Assembly (NCBI GenBank): GCA_902543185.1
Contig: CACBXB010000006.1
Span: 62,001 to 126,000, forward strand
DNA from: Paracoccaceae bacterium
GTDB taxonomy: Bacteria; Pseudomonadota; Alphaproteobacteria; Rhodobacterales; Rhodobacteraceae
Direction: 5' to 3'
DNA length: 64,000 nucleotides
Shown here: one piece after another, positions 8,856 to 17,349 of the stretch
Layout: every line of letters starts with the position of its first letter
How positions within the stretch are numbered: position 1 is the first letter of the stretch
Position numbers and translations under genes: made by a program
Notes under the pieces: generated by a model
The model's database searches: none
Seen by the model: only the letters and a program-made list of their open reading frames with translations
Told to the model about the DNA's origin: nothing

Positions 8856-10031
8856 ATGACGCTTAAGAATGAAAAAGAACTATCTCTTTCCACGAAAATA
8901 GCGCAGGCGCTGCATTATAACGACCCAGAAACGGGATCTGTCGTACCACCAGTTGAACATACGGCTACTTATTCACGCGACGAAAACTATGAGCCCCATA
9001 AGGCCTACTGGTATAGGCGAGATGGGAATAAAACCACTCAAATAGCTGAAGAAATTATCGCTGAACTCGAAAATGCTGACATGTCACTTTTATTTTCATC
9101 TGGAATGTCAGCATGTACCGCAGTTTTAGAAATGTTACCACCAAACGCCCATGTCGTTGTGCCAAAAGTGATGTACCATGGAGTTTTAGCTCAAATTCAA
9201 AATTTTAGTAAAAAAAATAGAATCCGTGTTGATTTTTACAACGCAGGTGACCTGACAAGTATGAAGGAAGTTATCAAAACTGGAGTTACTCAATTGGTAT
9301 GGGTCGAAACTCCAAATAATCCGAATTGGGAGATTACAGATATAGGTCAAGCTTCCAAACTAGCTCACGAAGCTAAAGCGAAATTGATTGTAGATGCAAC
9401 CGCAACTCCTCCCACAATGACCAAATCGCTAGATCTTGGCGCAGACATATCGTTCCACTCCGCTACGAAATATCTCAATGGCCATTCCGATGTATCTGCA
9501 GGGGTTTTATCTTTTAAGAAATCAAACACAGATTGGGAAAATCTCGCTGGTATTCGCAAACTACAAGGAACAGTTTTAAATTCGCAAGATGCATTTTTAT
9601 TAATAAGAGGCTTACGCACTCTGTTTCTAAGAGTGGAAAAGAATAGTCAAAATGCAATGCTATTGGCTAAGCATTTTGAAAGCCATAACTATATCGAAAC
9701 AGTTTTATATCCTGGGTTAGAAAGCCACCCTAACCATCAAATTGCAAAACACCAAACAAATGGACAGTATGGCGGAATGTTATCAATTATTGTCAAAGGT
9801 TCAGAAGCCGATGCGATCGATATTGTTCGCAGTTGTAAAGTTTTCTATCCAGCAACTTCTTTAGGTGGAGTGGAAAGCTTAATCGAACATAGAAAAACGG
9901 TTTCTGGGGAAGATTTCCCAGTGAACGAAAAGCTCATAAGAATTTCCGTTGGAATTGAAGACCCACTGGATCTTATAAATGACTTGGAGCAAGCTATCGA
10001 AAAAGTTTTTAAAAAAAAGGGGCAGTATTAA
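8856..10031 (+). CDS. Cys/Met-metabolism PLP-dependent enzyme (cystathionine gamma-synthase/beta-lyase family)
   Basis: A 391-residue fold-type I PLP enzyme of the MetB/MetC/MGL family. The Schiff-base lysine is K205 in SATKYLNGHSD, D180 (LIVD) would contact the pyridine nitrogen, and YWYRRDGNKT matches the conserved Tyr-x-Arg phosphate-binding block of the neighbouring subunit. Family members make or cleave C-S bonds (cystathionine, methionine, homocysteine). The exact reaction is not readable. It is the last gene of the operon starting at 4433. The stop codon lies inside the loop of a hairpin shared with the convergent transporter operon. Confidence 0.8.
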   Translation: MTLKNEKELSLSTKIAQALHYNDPETGSVVPPVEHTATYSRDENYEPHKAYWYRRDGNKTTQIAEEIIAELENADMSLLFSSGMSACTAVLEMLPPNAHVVVPKVMYHGVLAQIQNFSKKNRIRVDFYNAGDLTSMKEVIKTGVTQLVWVETPNNPNWEITDIGQASKLAHEAKAKLIVDATATPPTMTKSLDLGADISFHSATKYLNGHSDVSAGVLSFKKSNTDWENLAGIRKLQGTVLNSQDAFLLIRGLRTLFLRVEKNSQNAMLLAKHFESHNYIETVLYPGLESHPNHQIAKHQTNGQYGGMLSIIVKGSEADAIDIVRSCKVFYPATSLGGVESLIEHRKTVSGEDFPVNEKLIRISVGIEDPLDLINDLEQAIEKVFKKKGQY

Positions 10032-10038
10032 CTGCCCC
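10011..10038 (-). terminator. Intrinsic terminator between convergent operons
   Basis: The inverted repeat GGGGCAGT / ACTGCCCC (10019-10026 and 10031-10038) has a 4-base loop that contains part of the plus-strand stop codon. Eight A residues at 10011-10018 become a U8 tract when read on the minus strand, giving a textbook terminator for the minus-strand operon ending at 10063. On the plus strand the hairpin lacks a strong U tract. Confidence 0.85.
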
Positions 10039-10062
10039 TCTGAATTGAAATAACTTTTTAAA

Positions 10063-11052
10063 TTATTTTAATGCAAGATCAGTAATTTCATGAGTCCAAG
10101 CACCCTCTGGCATTTTTGTAATAACTGGATCTGAGCCACCAGTCATTAAACTATCAACTGTACGTTGATAATCTGCAGGGTCTAGGGCTCCATTGCTGCC
10201 AGCAGTTAACTTAATTATTTCACCCATCTGGGTTGTGTTGTGCTCAACTGTCTGAGCTCCAGAGTCGTCGTTGTCAACCACGATTTCGGCAGCCTCTCCT
10301 GGGTTTTGCTCAGCATATTTCCACCCTTTCATTGACGCTCTTACAAACCTGACCATCTTGTCTTTAAAAGCTGCGTCTTTTAAGTTTTCTTCTAAAACAT
10401 AAAGACCATCTTCAAGTGTCGCAACGCCTTCAGTTTCATATTTGAACACTGTTAATTCGGATGGTTTCAAGCCTTCAGCAAGAACCTGCCAATATTCATT
10501 ATATGCCATCGTCGAAACACATGTTGCGTCACCTTGGGTTAAAGGAAGGATATCCCAACCTTGCTTAAAAACAGTAACTCCGTCAGCGCCACCGTCTACG
10601 GAAAGACCTAATTTATTCATCCAGCTTAAGAATGGATACTCATTACCATAATACCAGACACCTAGGTTCTTACCCTTGAGGTCGGAAACAGAGTTTACTC
10701 CGCGATCTTTCCTACAAGTAAGCATCATTCCGGAACTTTTAAAAGGTTGAGCAATATTAACCGCTGAAAGTCCTTTTTCTCTTGCGGCTAGAGCAGATGG
10801 CATCCAATCGACTGCCACATCCGCGCCACCTCCAGCAAGGACTTGCATTGGCCCAATATCTGGTCCCCCTGGTTTGATGGTAACATTTAAACCTTCCTCT
10901 TTATAAAATCCTTTGTCTTGTGCCACATAATATCCAGCAAACTGCGTTTGTGTTACCCACTTTAGCTGAATTGTTACATCATCTGCCGCTGTGGCCATGG
11001 ATGCAACCAACATAACAACGCCACCAAGGGCGAATTCAAATAAATTTTTCAT
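10063..11052 (-). CDS. NMT1/THI5-type ABC transporter substrate-binding protein
   Basis: A 329-residue periplasmic protein with a signal peptide ending near SMATA-ADD. The mature start (IQLKWVTQTQFAGYYVAQDKG) is the hallmark of NMT1/THI5-like binding proteins, which bind pyrimidine, thiamine precursor or sulfonate-like ligands. AGGAG lies 8 bases before the ATG. It is the last gene of a six-gene minus-strand operon with two permeases, an ATPase, a hydantoinase/dihydropyrimidinase and an N-carbamoyl amidohydrolase. That context suggests a pyrimidine, dihydropyrimidine or hydantoin ligand; taurine is less likely because no sulfonate gene is nearby. Confidence 0.85.
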   Translation of the reverse strand: MKNLFEFALGGVVMLVASMATAADDVTIQLKWVTQTQFAGYYVAQDKGFYKEEGLNVTIKPGGPDIGPMQVLAGGGADVAVDWMPSALAAREKGLSAVNIAQPFKSSGMMLTCRKDRGVNSVSDLKGKNLGVWYYGNEYPFLSWMNKLGLSVDGGADGVTVFKQGWDILPLTQGDATCVSTMAYNEYWQVLAEGLKPSELTVFKYETEGVATLEDGLYVLEENLKDAAFKDKMVRFVRASMKGWKYAEQNPGEAAEIVVDNDDSGAQTVEHNTTQMGEIIKLTAGSNGALDPADYQRTVDSLMTGGSDPVITKMPEGAWTHEITDLALK

Positions 11053-11076
11053 ACATATTCTCCTTTAATTACAATT

Positions 11077-11928
11077 TTATTCTAATCTTCCTCTTTGCGA
11101 CGGGTGCCAGAAGGTTACTACCTTTTCCAACAAAACAATCCCACCATAAAACAACGACCCTGTTATTGCCGCTATTGTTATTTCTGCCCAGACCATATCT
11201 AAAGCAAATCTGCCAACCTCCGTTGAGATCCTGAACCCAATCCCTTTAATCGGCGACCCAAAAAATTCAGCCACAATTGCTCCTATTAATGCTAGGGTAG
11301 AACAGATTTTAAGTCCATTAAAAATAAAGGGCATTGCAGCAGCTAACCTCAATTTTATCAACGTTTGAAATGATGTTGCATTATATGTCTGCATTAAATC
11401 ACGGTGAATTTTATCAGACATTTGAAGACCTTGTATAGTATTTATCAGCATAGGAAAAAATACCATCACTGTAACTACAGCGGATTTTGACTCCCAGTCA
11501 AAACCAAACCACCTTACCAATATTGGTGCCGTGCCAATAATGGGAAGGGCTGCCATAAAATTCCCAATCGGCAATAATCCACGTTCTAGAAACTTAAAGC
11601 GATCTGCTAGAAGAGCAACACCAAATGCTGCTAAGCAACCAAAGATATATCCACTTAAAGCTCCTTTGACAAAAGTCTGTACAAAATCAACCCAAAGAAT
11701 TGGAACGCTGCTAATTAATTTTATAAATACTAAAGACGGGGCTGGGAGAATTACTGGACTTACATCAAAGGCGCTGATTGAAGCCTCCCAAATAAGTATT
11801 AAGGATACTCCGAATAAGATAGGAGGTAAGACCATTTTAGTTTTAGTGAGATTCGATTGGCCAATAAAAATATTTATTATCCAAGCGGATATCCAAAAAA
11901 TGATAGAAAATAAGAAAAAGCTATTCAT
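11077..11928 (-). CDS. ABC transporter permease (SsuC/ThiX type)
   Basis: A 283-residue inner-membrane permease with about seven hydrophobic segments. The EAA-type loop is near ATSFQTLIKLRLAAAMPFIF, and the AEFFGSPIKGIGF and GGIVLLEK blocks are typical of the TauC/SsuC/ThiX family. Its ATG overlaps the stop of the preceding permease (ATGA), so the two are coupled. It pairs with the 11925-12791 permease as a heterodimer channel for the NMT1-type binding protein. Confidence 0.85.
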   Translation of the reverse strand: MNSFFLFSIIFWISAWIINIFIGQSNLTKTKMVLPPILFGVSLILIWEASISAFDVSPVILPAPSLVFIKLISSVPILWVDFVQTFVKGALSGYIFGCLAAFGVALLADRFKFLERGLLPIGNFMAALPIIGTAPILVRWFGFDWESKSAVVTVMVFFPMLINTIQGLQMSDKIHRDLMQTYNATSFQTLIKLRLAAAMPFIFNGLKICSTLALIGAIVAEFFGSPIKGIGFRISTEVGRFALDMVWAEITIAAITGSLFYGGIVLLEKVVTFWHPSQRGRLE

Positions 11929-12791
11929 TGAACAATCATCATTCTTTTAAAAACATAGGCCTGAATTATACTGATCACTCCTACCAATGAGGCTGCAAGG
12001 ATAGCTGCAGCAAATAATGCACTCCAGATTTGGATTGTTTGTCCATAATAACTTCCTGAAAGCATTCTAGCTCCTAAACCGGCGATTGCACCAGATGGTA
12101 GCTCTCCAACAATTGCTCCGACAAGTGATGCCGCCATCCCGAGCTTTAGCGAGGTAAATAAAAAAGGAATTGACTTCGGAAGTCTTAATTTAATCAAAAT
12201 CTGAAACTTCGAGGCCGACCAAGTTTTCATTTGGTCAATTTCAAGTAAATCAGGTGACCTAAGTCCCTTAACCATTCCCACTACAATTGGAAAAAATGAA
12301 AGGTACATTGAAATAACCGCCTTAGGCATCAGCCCAGTAAAACCAATTGAACTCAATACGACAATGATCATAGGAGCTAACGCCAAGATTGGTATTGTTT
12401 GACTGGTAATAATCCATGGCATCACACTTAAATCTGTCGCTCTGTCATGTACAATTGCTAAAGCTAATAAAATACCTAAAAGCGTCCCCAGCAAGAAGCC
12501 AGCCAATGTTGCCGATAACGTTATCCAACCATGGTAAACGAGCGATCGCTTAGACGTAACTTTTTTATCAAAAATCGTCTTATACATTTCATAGCCTACC
12601 TGATGAGGTGCAGGTAATTTAGGCTTTTTCTGAGACCAGGTATCATGAACAAGTTCAGAAAAACTAAGTTTCTGATCGTTCCTTTCTGCCTTGTCTAAGG
12701 CCCATGACGAATTCAATACTATAGAGAAACTATACCAGATTAGCACTATAAAAGTGGAGATTGCTACTATCGGAAGGATCGAGTTATTCAT
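11925..12791 (-). CDS. ABC transporter permease (SsuC/ThiX type)
   Basis: A 288-residue permease partner of the gene at 11077. It has an N-terminal membrane anchor, a soluble stretch of about 50 residues, then the permease core. The core carries TLAGFLLGTLLGILLALAI, the EAA loop around SKFQILIKLRLPKSIPFLF, and GELPSGAIAGLGARML. The start overlaps the end of the ATPase gene by 8 bases, so translation is coupled. Two different permeases with one ATPase is common for pyrimidine and hydroxymethylpyrimidine type importers. Confidence 0.85.
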   Translation of the reverse strand: MNNSILPIVAISTFIVLIWYSFSIVLNSSWALDKAERNDQKLSFSELVHDTWSQKKPKLPAPHQVGYEMYKTIFDKKVTSKRSLVYHGWITLSATLAGFLLGTLLGILLALAIVHDRATDLSVMPWIITSQTIPILALAPMIIVVLSSIGFTGLMPKAVISMYLSFFPIVVGMVKGLRSPDLLEIDQMKTWSASKFQILIKLRLPKSIPFLFTSLKLGMAASLVGAIVGELPSGAIAGLGARMLSGSYYGQTIQIWSALFAAAILAASLVGVISIIQAYVFKRMMIVQ

Positions 12792-13566
12792 AACTATGCC
12801 CCGCCCTTAAACCTTCTCTTACTCTCTGGGCAATATCAATAAATTCTTTCGTATCTCTTATCTCCAAGGGCCGTTTATCAGGTAAATCACTTTCAATTAT
12901 ATCAATAATTCGTCCTGGACGAGGAGACATAACAACAATTTTAGTGGAAAGGTATACGGCCTCTGGAATCGAGTGAGTTACAAAACAAATTGTTTTTTCT
13001 GTCGAATGCCAAAGTTTGAGCAACTGTTCGTTTAAATAGTCTCTTACTATTTCATCCAAAGCACCAAAAGGTTCATCCATTAATAAAATATCAGCGTCAA
13101 ATGCTAGAGCCCTTGCGATAGATGCTCTTTGTTGCATGCCACCAGAAAGCTGCCATGGAAATTTCTTTTCAAAATCCTCTAACTCAACTAACTTTAGAAC
13201 TTTTTCAACTCGTTCTTTTTGCTCAGACTTGCTTATTCCCATTATTTCCAATGGTAAACGTATATTTTTTCCTATTGTGCGCCAAGGATATAATCCCGCT
13301 GATTGGAAAACATATCCATATGCCCGACTTTCTCGGGCAGCTTTTGGAGAAACACCATTAATCGTGATAGTCCCATCTGTTGGCTGGTCTAGATCCGCCA
13401 TAACTCTTAAAAATGTTGTTTTACCGCAACCAGATGGCCCAATAAAACTTACAAATTCACCTTTTATTATATTAAGGTTTACATCTTTTAAAGCGTGTAC
13501 TGGTCCATCGTTGGTTTGGAAGGTTAAATCCAACGATTTGGCAGAAATCACTGTTTCGTCTGTCAC
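12784..13566 (-). CDS. ABC transporter ATP-binding protein (nitrate/sulfonate/pyrimidine class)
   Basis: A 260-residue ATPase with a complete nucleotide-binding site: Walker A GPSGCGKTT, Q-loop FQSAGLYPW, signature LSGGMQQRASIARAL, Walker B ILLMDEPFGALD and H-loop FVTHS. It would power the two permeases that follow. The gene lies 22 bases downstream of the dihydropyrimidinase gene on the same strand. That ties import and hydrolysis together in one transcript. Confidence 0.9.
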   Translation of the reverse strand: MTDETVISAKSLDLTFQTNDGPVHALKDVNLNIIKGEFVSFIGPSGCGKTTFLRVMADLDQPTDGTITINGVSPKAARESRAYGYVFQSAGLYPWRTIGKNIRLPLEIMGISKSEQKERVEKVLKLVELEDFEKKFPWQLSGGMQQRASIARALAFDADILLMDEPFGALDEIVRDYLNEQLLKLWHSTEKTICFVTHSIPEAVYLSTKIVVMSPRPGRIIDIIESDLPDKRPLEIRDTKEFIDIAQRVREGLRAGHSYE

Positions 13567-13588
13567 TAGTACTATTTGTCCCTAAGTC

Positions 13589-15043
13589 TTAAACACCTGT
13601 AGCAGGTATCCCAGTGCGCTTCACCGGAGTTGGAGATGTAAGATCTTTCCAATTTGAAAGAGCTTGGTTTATTGGTGTATTACCTTTTCGCGCAACAAAT
13701 TCACCGTGACCCTCTTTAGTTTTAACTTCGCCATCAGAAATCGCTACATAACCTCTGGTTAAAGTGTACCTAGGCAATCCAGTTACCTTGTGACCCTCAA
13801 AAACATTATAGTCAATTGCTGATTGTTGAGACGATGCCTTAATCGTTTTCGACTTTTCAGGATCCCAGACAATCAAATCTGCGTCCGCTCCAACTAATAT
13901 GGCTCCTTTTTTGGGATAGCAATTTAATATTTTGGCTATGTTTGTAGAAGTAACTGCAACAAATTCGTTCATGGTAAGTCGGCCAGTCCTAACACCATGG
14001 GTCCACAACATAGGTAACCTATCTTCAAGCCCGCCTGTTCCGTTTGGAATTTTAGTAAAATCACCTACACCAAAACGTTTTTGTTCGGTTGTAAAAGCAC
14101 AATGATCAGTTGCAACAACACTCAAAGATCCTGCTTGTAGACCAGCCCATAAACTATCTTGATGCATTTTATTTCTGAACGGAGGTGACATAACTCGACG
14201 TGCGGCATGATCCCAGTCCTTATTGAAATACTCACTTTCATCTAAAGTTAGATGTTGAATCAACGGCTCACCCCATACGCGTTTCCCTGCTTGTCTAGCG
14301 CGGCGAATTGCTTCATGAGACTCTTCACAAGAGGTATGAACGACGTAAAGTGGAACGCCAGCCATATCTGCAATCATGATCGCACGATTTGTTGCCTCAC
14401 CTTCGACCTGGCTAGGGCGTGAATATGCATGAGCTTCAGGACCATTATTACCTTCAGCCAAAAGTTTTGCGCTCAGCTCTGCTACGACATCACCATTTTC
14501 GGCGTGGACCAAAGCGATGCCACCAAGTTCAGCTAAGCGAGAGAAGGACGCAAATAATTCGTCATCATTAACCATCAAAGCGCCTTTATATGCCATAAAA
14601 TGCTTAAATGTGTTTATACCACGCTCCTCAATAACCGTTTTCATATCATTGAATACTTGCTCACCCCACCAGGTAACGGCCATATGAAAAGAGTAATCAC
14701 AATTTGCACGTGTGGATTTGTTATCCCAACGCTTTATACCATCAAGCAAACTTTCACCTTGGTTAGGCAATACAAAATCTACAACCATTGTTGTACCACC
14801 AGCCAGTCCAGCTCGAGTACCGCTCTCAAAGTCATCACTTGAATATGTGCCCATAAATGGCATTTCCATATGAGTGTGCGGATCGATGCCCCCTGGCATA
14901 ATGTAACAATCTGTTGCATCAAGCTCGGTGTCACCAGACAAATTTTGTCCAATTTCTTTAATTTTTGAACCCTCAACTAAAATATCGGCTTTGTAAGTCA
15001 AATCATGAGTTACAACCGTTCCATTTTTAATTACCTTCGACAT
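13589..15043 (-). CDS. hydA: Dihydropyrimidinase / D-hydantoinase
   Basis: A 484-residue cyclic amidohydrolase that opens dihydrouracil, dihydrothymine or hydantoin rings to N-carbamoyl amino acids. The binuclear metal site is complete: H56 and H58 (GGIDPHTH), the carboxylated lysine K153 (FMAYKG), H180 (LVHAENGD), H236 (VVHTSCEE) and D313 (VATDH). The substrate loop IPNGTGGLEDRLP is also present. Length is right for the family. AGGAG lies 8 bases before the ATG. It follows the N-carbamoyl amidohydrolase and precedes the transporter genes. Dihydropyrimidine is preferred over hydantoin as substrate because the divergent regulator is RutR-like and a cytosine deaminase lies nearby. Confidence 0.88.
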   Translation of the reverse strand: MSKVIKNGTVVTHDLTYKADILVEGSKIKEIGQNLSGDTELDATDCYIMPGGIDPHTHMEMPFMGTYSSDDFESGTRAGLAGGTTMVVDFVLPNQGESLLDGIKRWDNKSTRANCDYSFHMAVTWWGEQVFNDMKTVIEERGINTFKHFMAYKGALMVNDDELFASFSRLAELGGIALVHAENGDVVAELSAKLLAEGNNGPEAHAYSRPSQVEGEATNRAIMIADMAGVPLYVVHTSCEESHEAIRRARQAGKRVWGEPLIQHLTLDESEYFNKDWDHAARRVMSPPFRNKMHQDSLWAGLQAGSLSVVATDHCAFTTEQKRFGVGDFTKIPNGTGGLEDRLPMLWTHGVRTGRLTMNEFVAVTSTNIAKILNCYPKKGAILVGADADLIVWDPEKSKTIKASSQQSAIDYNVFEGHKVTGLPRYTLTRGYVAISDGEVKTKEGHGEFVARKGNTPINQALSNWKDLTSPTPVKRTGIPATGV

Positions 15044-15065
15044 TTTTTAACTCCTAACAATATGA

Positions 15066-16310
15066 CTATTGAATAATTGCTGTATTTAAAACTGCATGAA
15101 GCAGAACATCAGTGCCAGCCTGCGCCCATTCTTTGGATATTTCTTCGGCTTCATTATGACTTAAACCATCTTCACAAGGGCACATAATCATTGCAGTTGG
15201 AGCAATATCATTTATCCAGCACGCATCATGTCCGGCTCCCGAAACAATATCCATATGACTATAACCTAGCTCTTTTGCAGCCTCTCTCACTGCTGAAACA
15301 CATCCCTCATCAAATGCAGGCGGATTGAATTGGCCAACAATTGAACATTCAAATTCCACATCAATGTCGGCACACAATTTGGGAGCTTTTTCCTCGAATT
15401 CATCAACCATCTCTTCCAGCATATCCAATAAGTGCGTTCGCATATCTACGGTGCAAACGATTTGTCCTGGAATTGTATTTCTAGAATTAGGGTGGACATC
15501 AATATGTCCAATTGCGCCGACAGCGTTCGGTTGGCGCTTCATAGCTATTTCATGAACTAGTTCAGTAATTAAAGCTAGACCTCGTCCAGCATTTTTACGC
15601 ATATGCATAGGTGTGGAGCCGGTATGGCCTTCTTTTCCAGTAATTGTACACTCAATCCAGCGTAGACCTTGGCCATGAGTAACAACACCAATATCTTTAT
15701 TTTCAGCTTCTAGAATGGGTCCTTGCTCAATATGCAATTCAAACATAGCGTGCATTTCTCTGGCACCAACTTTCTCATCGCCTACCCATCCGATACGTTT
15801 TAGCTCGTCACCAAATTTTTTGCCCTCACTATCTACACGATCGTAAGCCCAGTCTTGGTCGTGTTTTCCAGCAAATACCCCTGAAGCAAGCAACGCAGGG
15901 GCAAACCGTGTTCCCTCTTCATTTGTCCAGTTGACTACAACGATTGGATGCTTTGTTGTAACATCGAGATCATTCAATGTTCTAATAACTTCTAAACCAC
16001 CGAGAACGCCTAAAACACCATCATACTTTCCGCCCGTTGGTTGTGTATCAAGATGAGAGCCGACATAAACAGGAAGCGCATCTGGATCTGAGCCAGCTCT
16101 TGTAGCAAACATATTACCCATAGTGTCAACACCCATTTCCATTCCAGCTTTTTTACACCAAGTCTGGAAAAGAGTACGTCCCTCTGCATCTTCATCAGTC
16201 AGTGTTTGTCTATTATTTCCACCAGCAATTCCGGGGCCTATTTTTGCCATTTCCATTATGCTGTCCCAAAGTCGATCTGGATTTATCCTAAGATTTTTTA
16301 CGCTTTCCAA
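15066..16310 (-). CDS. N-carbamoyl-amino-acid / beta-ureidopropionase amidohydrolase (M20 family)
   Basis: A 414-residue Zn-dependent amidase of the HyuC/AllC/bacterial beta-alanine synthase type. It would hydrolyse N-carbamoyl-beta-alanine to beta-alanine, CO2 and ammonia after the dihydropyrimidinase. Metal ligands show in VGSHLDTQPTGGKYDG, TNEEGTRF, FELHIEQGP and SGAGHDACW. An upstream start at 16361 is possible, but a TTG at 16310 with GGGAG 7 bases before it matches where homologues begin. It is the first gene of the six-gene operon; the RutR-like operator lies 88 bases upstream. Allantoate or N-carbamoyl-L-amino acids are the alternative substrates. Confidence 0.85.
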   Translation of the reverse strand: MESVKNLRINPDRLWDSIMEMAKIGPGIAGGNNRQTLTDEDAEGRTLFQTWCKKAGMEMGVDTMGNMFATRAGSDPDALPVYVGSHLDTQPTGGKYDGVLGVLGGLEVIRTLNDLDVTTKHPIVVVNWTNEEGTRFAPALLASGVFAGKHDQDWAYDRVDSEGKKFGDELKRIGWVGDEKVGAREMHAMFELHIEQGPILEAENKDIGVVTHGQGLRWIECTITGKEGHTGSTPMHMRKNAGRGLALITELVHEIAMKRQPNAVGAIGHIDVHPNSRNTIPGQIVCTVDMRTHLLDMLEEMVDEFEEKAPKLCADIDVEFECSIVGQFNPPAFDEGCVSAVREAAKELGYSHMDIVSGAGHDACWINDIAPTAMIMCPCEDGLSHNEAEEISKEWAQAGTDVLLHAVLNTAIIQ

Positions 16311-16397
16311 ATTAAAACTCCCACTAACAAAATTAACCAAAACAAGCTTAGCCCAAATCAACCTTGGAACATATAAATGAGAGGGGTCAATAAATTT

Positions 16398-16413
16398 TTG
16401 ACCAAATGGACAA
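16398..16413. promoter_or_regulatory. RutR-like operator between hydrolase operon and rutR-like gene
   Basis: The site reads TTGACCAAATGGACAA. It differs from the known RutR consensus (TTGACCA, 2 bases, TGGTCAA) at one position. It lies in the 229-base divergent intergenic region between the pyrimidine hydrolase operon and the RutR-like gene, so it could control both. A second GGTCAA half-site is at 16385-16390. No other feature is evident in this intergenic region. Confidence 0.7.
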
Positions 16414-16539
16414 TTATTCTTAATTTTTTTTTATTCTTGTTCTAGAGTTGCTTAAATAATGTCTATTAATGATATCTTTGTATCTATTAATTGACTCAAG
16501 GATTACTAAAAAGAAACGAAGATTAAGAGTAAATAAATA

Positions 16540-17193
16540 ATGAACGCAGTTGCAAATAAAAATCTTTCGAGAATTCAACGAGAAAAACGCAGCAAAATTC
16601 AAAAGGCCGCTCTTGAAGTCTTCTCAGAATACGGCCTTCGAAGTGCTACCCTAGATAAGATTGCCACAGCTTGCGGACTGACAAAGCCAAATATCCTTTA
16701 TTACTACTCGAGCAAAGATCAAATATATTTTGAAGTCCTAAATGGGCTACTGGACGAATGGGTTGCCCCACTTCACAAAATTTCAAAAGAAGGAGAGCCA
16801 ATAGACGAATTATTAGGCTATATGAAAGCTAAATTAAAGATGTCGAAACAAAAACCAAAAGAGAGCAAACTATTCGCTAACGAAATTTTGCATGGGGCTC
16901 CATTGATGCAAAATATTTTAGCTACTAGCCTGAGACAAACCTTAGACGAAAAGGTCGCCGTAATTGATCATTGGGTCAGTGAAGGAAAGTTGGCTAATGT
17001 AAGTGGATACCACCTATTTTTTTCAATTTGGGCTATGACCCAACACTATGCTGATTTTGATGTTCAAGTAAAAGCTATATTAGACAAAAACGAAGACGAA
17101 TTATTTCAGGAGGCTGAAGAATATTTGACCAATCTGCTCTTGCGAATGCTTTCGTTTCCAACTGAACTAACGGTTTCTACCAAATCGAGCTAA
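16540..17193 (+). CDS. rutR: TetR-family regulator, RutR-like
   Basis: A 217-residue regulator with an N-terminal TetR helix-turn-helix (about residues 20-65: AALEVFSEYGLRSATLDKIA, then ILYYYSSKDQIYFEVL). Its ligand domain shares RutR blocks: LDEWVAPL, ESKLFANEILHGAPL, and SIWAMTQHYADFDVQV. E. coli RutR is the pyrimidine regulator that releases DNA on binding uracil or thymine. The gene is divergent from the dihydropyrimidinase operon, with a near-consensus RutR site between them. The ribosome-binding sequence is weak. It may also act at the palindromes in front of the F420 operon. Confidence 0.82.
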   Translation: MNAVANKNLSRIQREKRSKIQKAALEVFSEYGLRSATLDKIATACGLTKPNILYYYSSKDQIYFEVLNGLLDEWVAPLHKISKEGEPIDELLGYMKAKLKMSKQKPKESKLFANEILHGAPLMQNILATSLRQTLDEKVAVIDHWVSEGKLANVSGYHLFFSIWAMTQHYADFDVQVKAILDKNEDELFQEAEEYLTNLLLRMLSFPTELTVSTKSS

Positions 17194-17277
17194 CGGCTAA
17201 TTTATCGTAAAACTGTCCCTATTCTGATTAGCACAAAGATCAGAAAAATATGAACAATTCGGCCTTACAGCCTATAT

Positions 17278-17315
17278 TTTGACCAGCAAATAAAATAAAT
17301 AATTTACTGGTCAAA
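17278..17315. terminator. Inverted repeat between convergent rutR-like and LLM genes
   Basis: TTTGACCAG at 17278-17286 pairs with CTGGTCAAA at 17307-17315. The pairing continues after one mismatch into AAAT/ATTT, giving a long AT-rich hairpin. It lies between two convergent genes and may be a bidirectional terminator, though no T-run follows on either strand. The arms also equal RutR half-sites, but the 20-base spacing is wrong for one operator. Confidence 0.45.
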
Positions 17316-17349
17316 GTAATCTTATAGTTTCGTTAATAAGACCAATTTC

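Noticed and set aside
11531-11950. 139-codon plus-strand open frame opposite the permease gene
   Set aside because: Antisense to a clear permease; composition is a mirror of membrane codons.
10063-13566. Taurine/sulfonate ABC transporter
   Set aside because: The family is shared, but no TauD, sulfonatase or sulfur gene is linked, while dihydropyrimidinase and N-carbamoyl amidohydrolase are in the same operon.
13136-13585. 149-codon plus-strand open frame opposite the ABC ATPase gene
   Set aside because: It lies fully antisense to a gene with all ABC motifs and has no recognisable protein pattern.
17278-17315. Third RutR operator between the convergent genes
   Set aside because: The half-sites are 20 bases apart instead of 2 and lie at gene 3' ends; a hairpin is the simpler reading.
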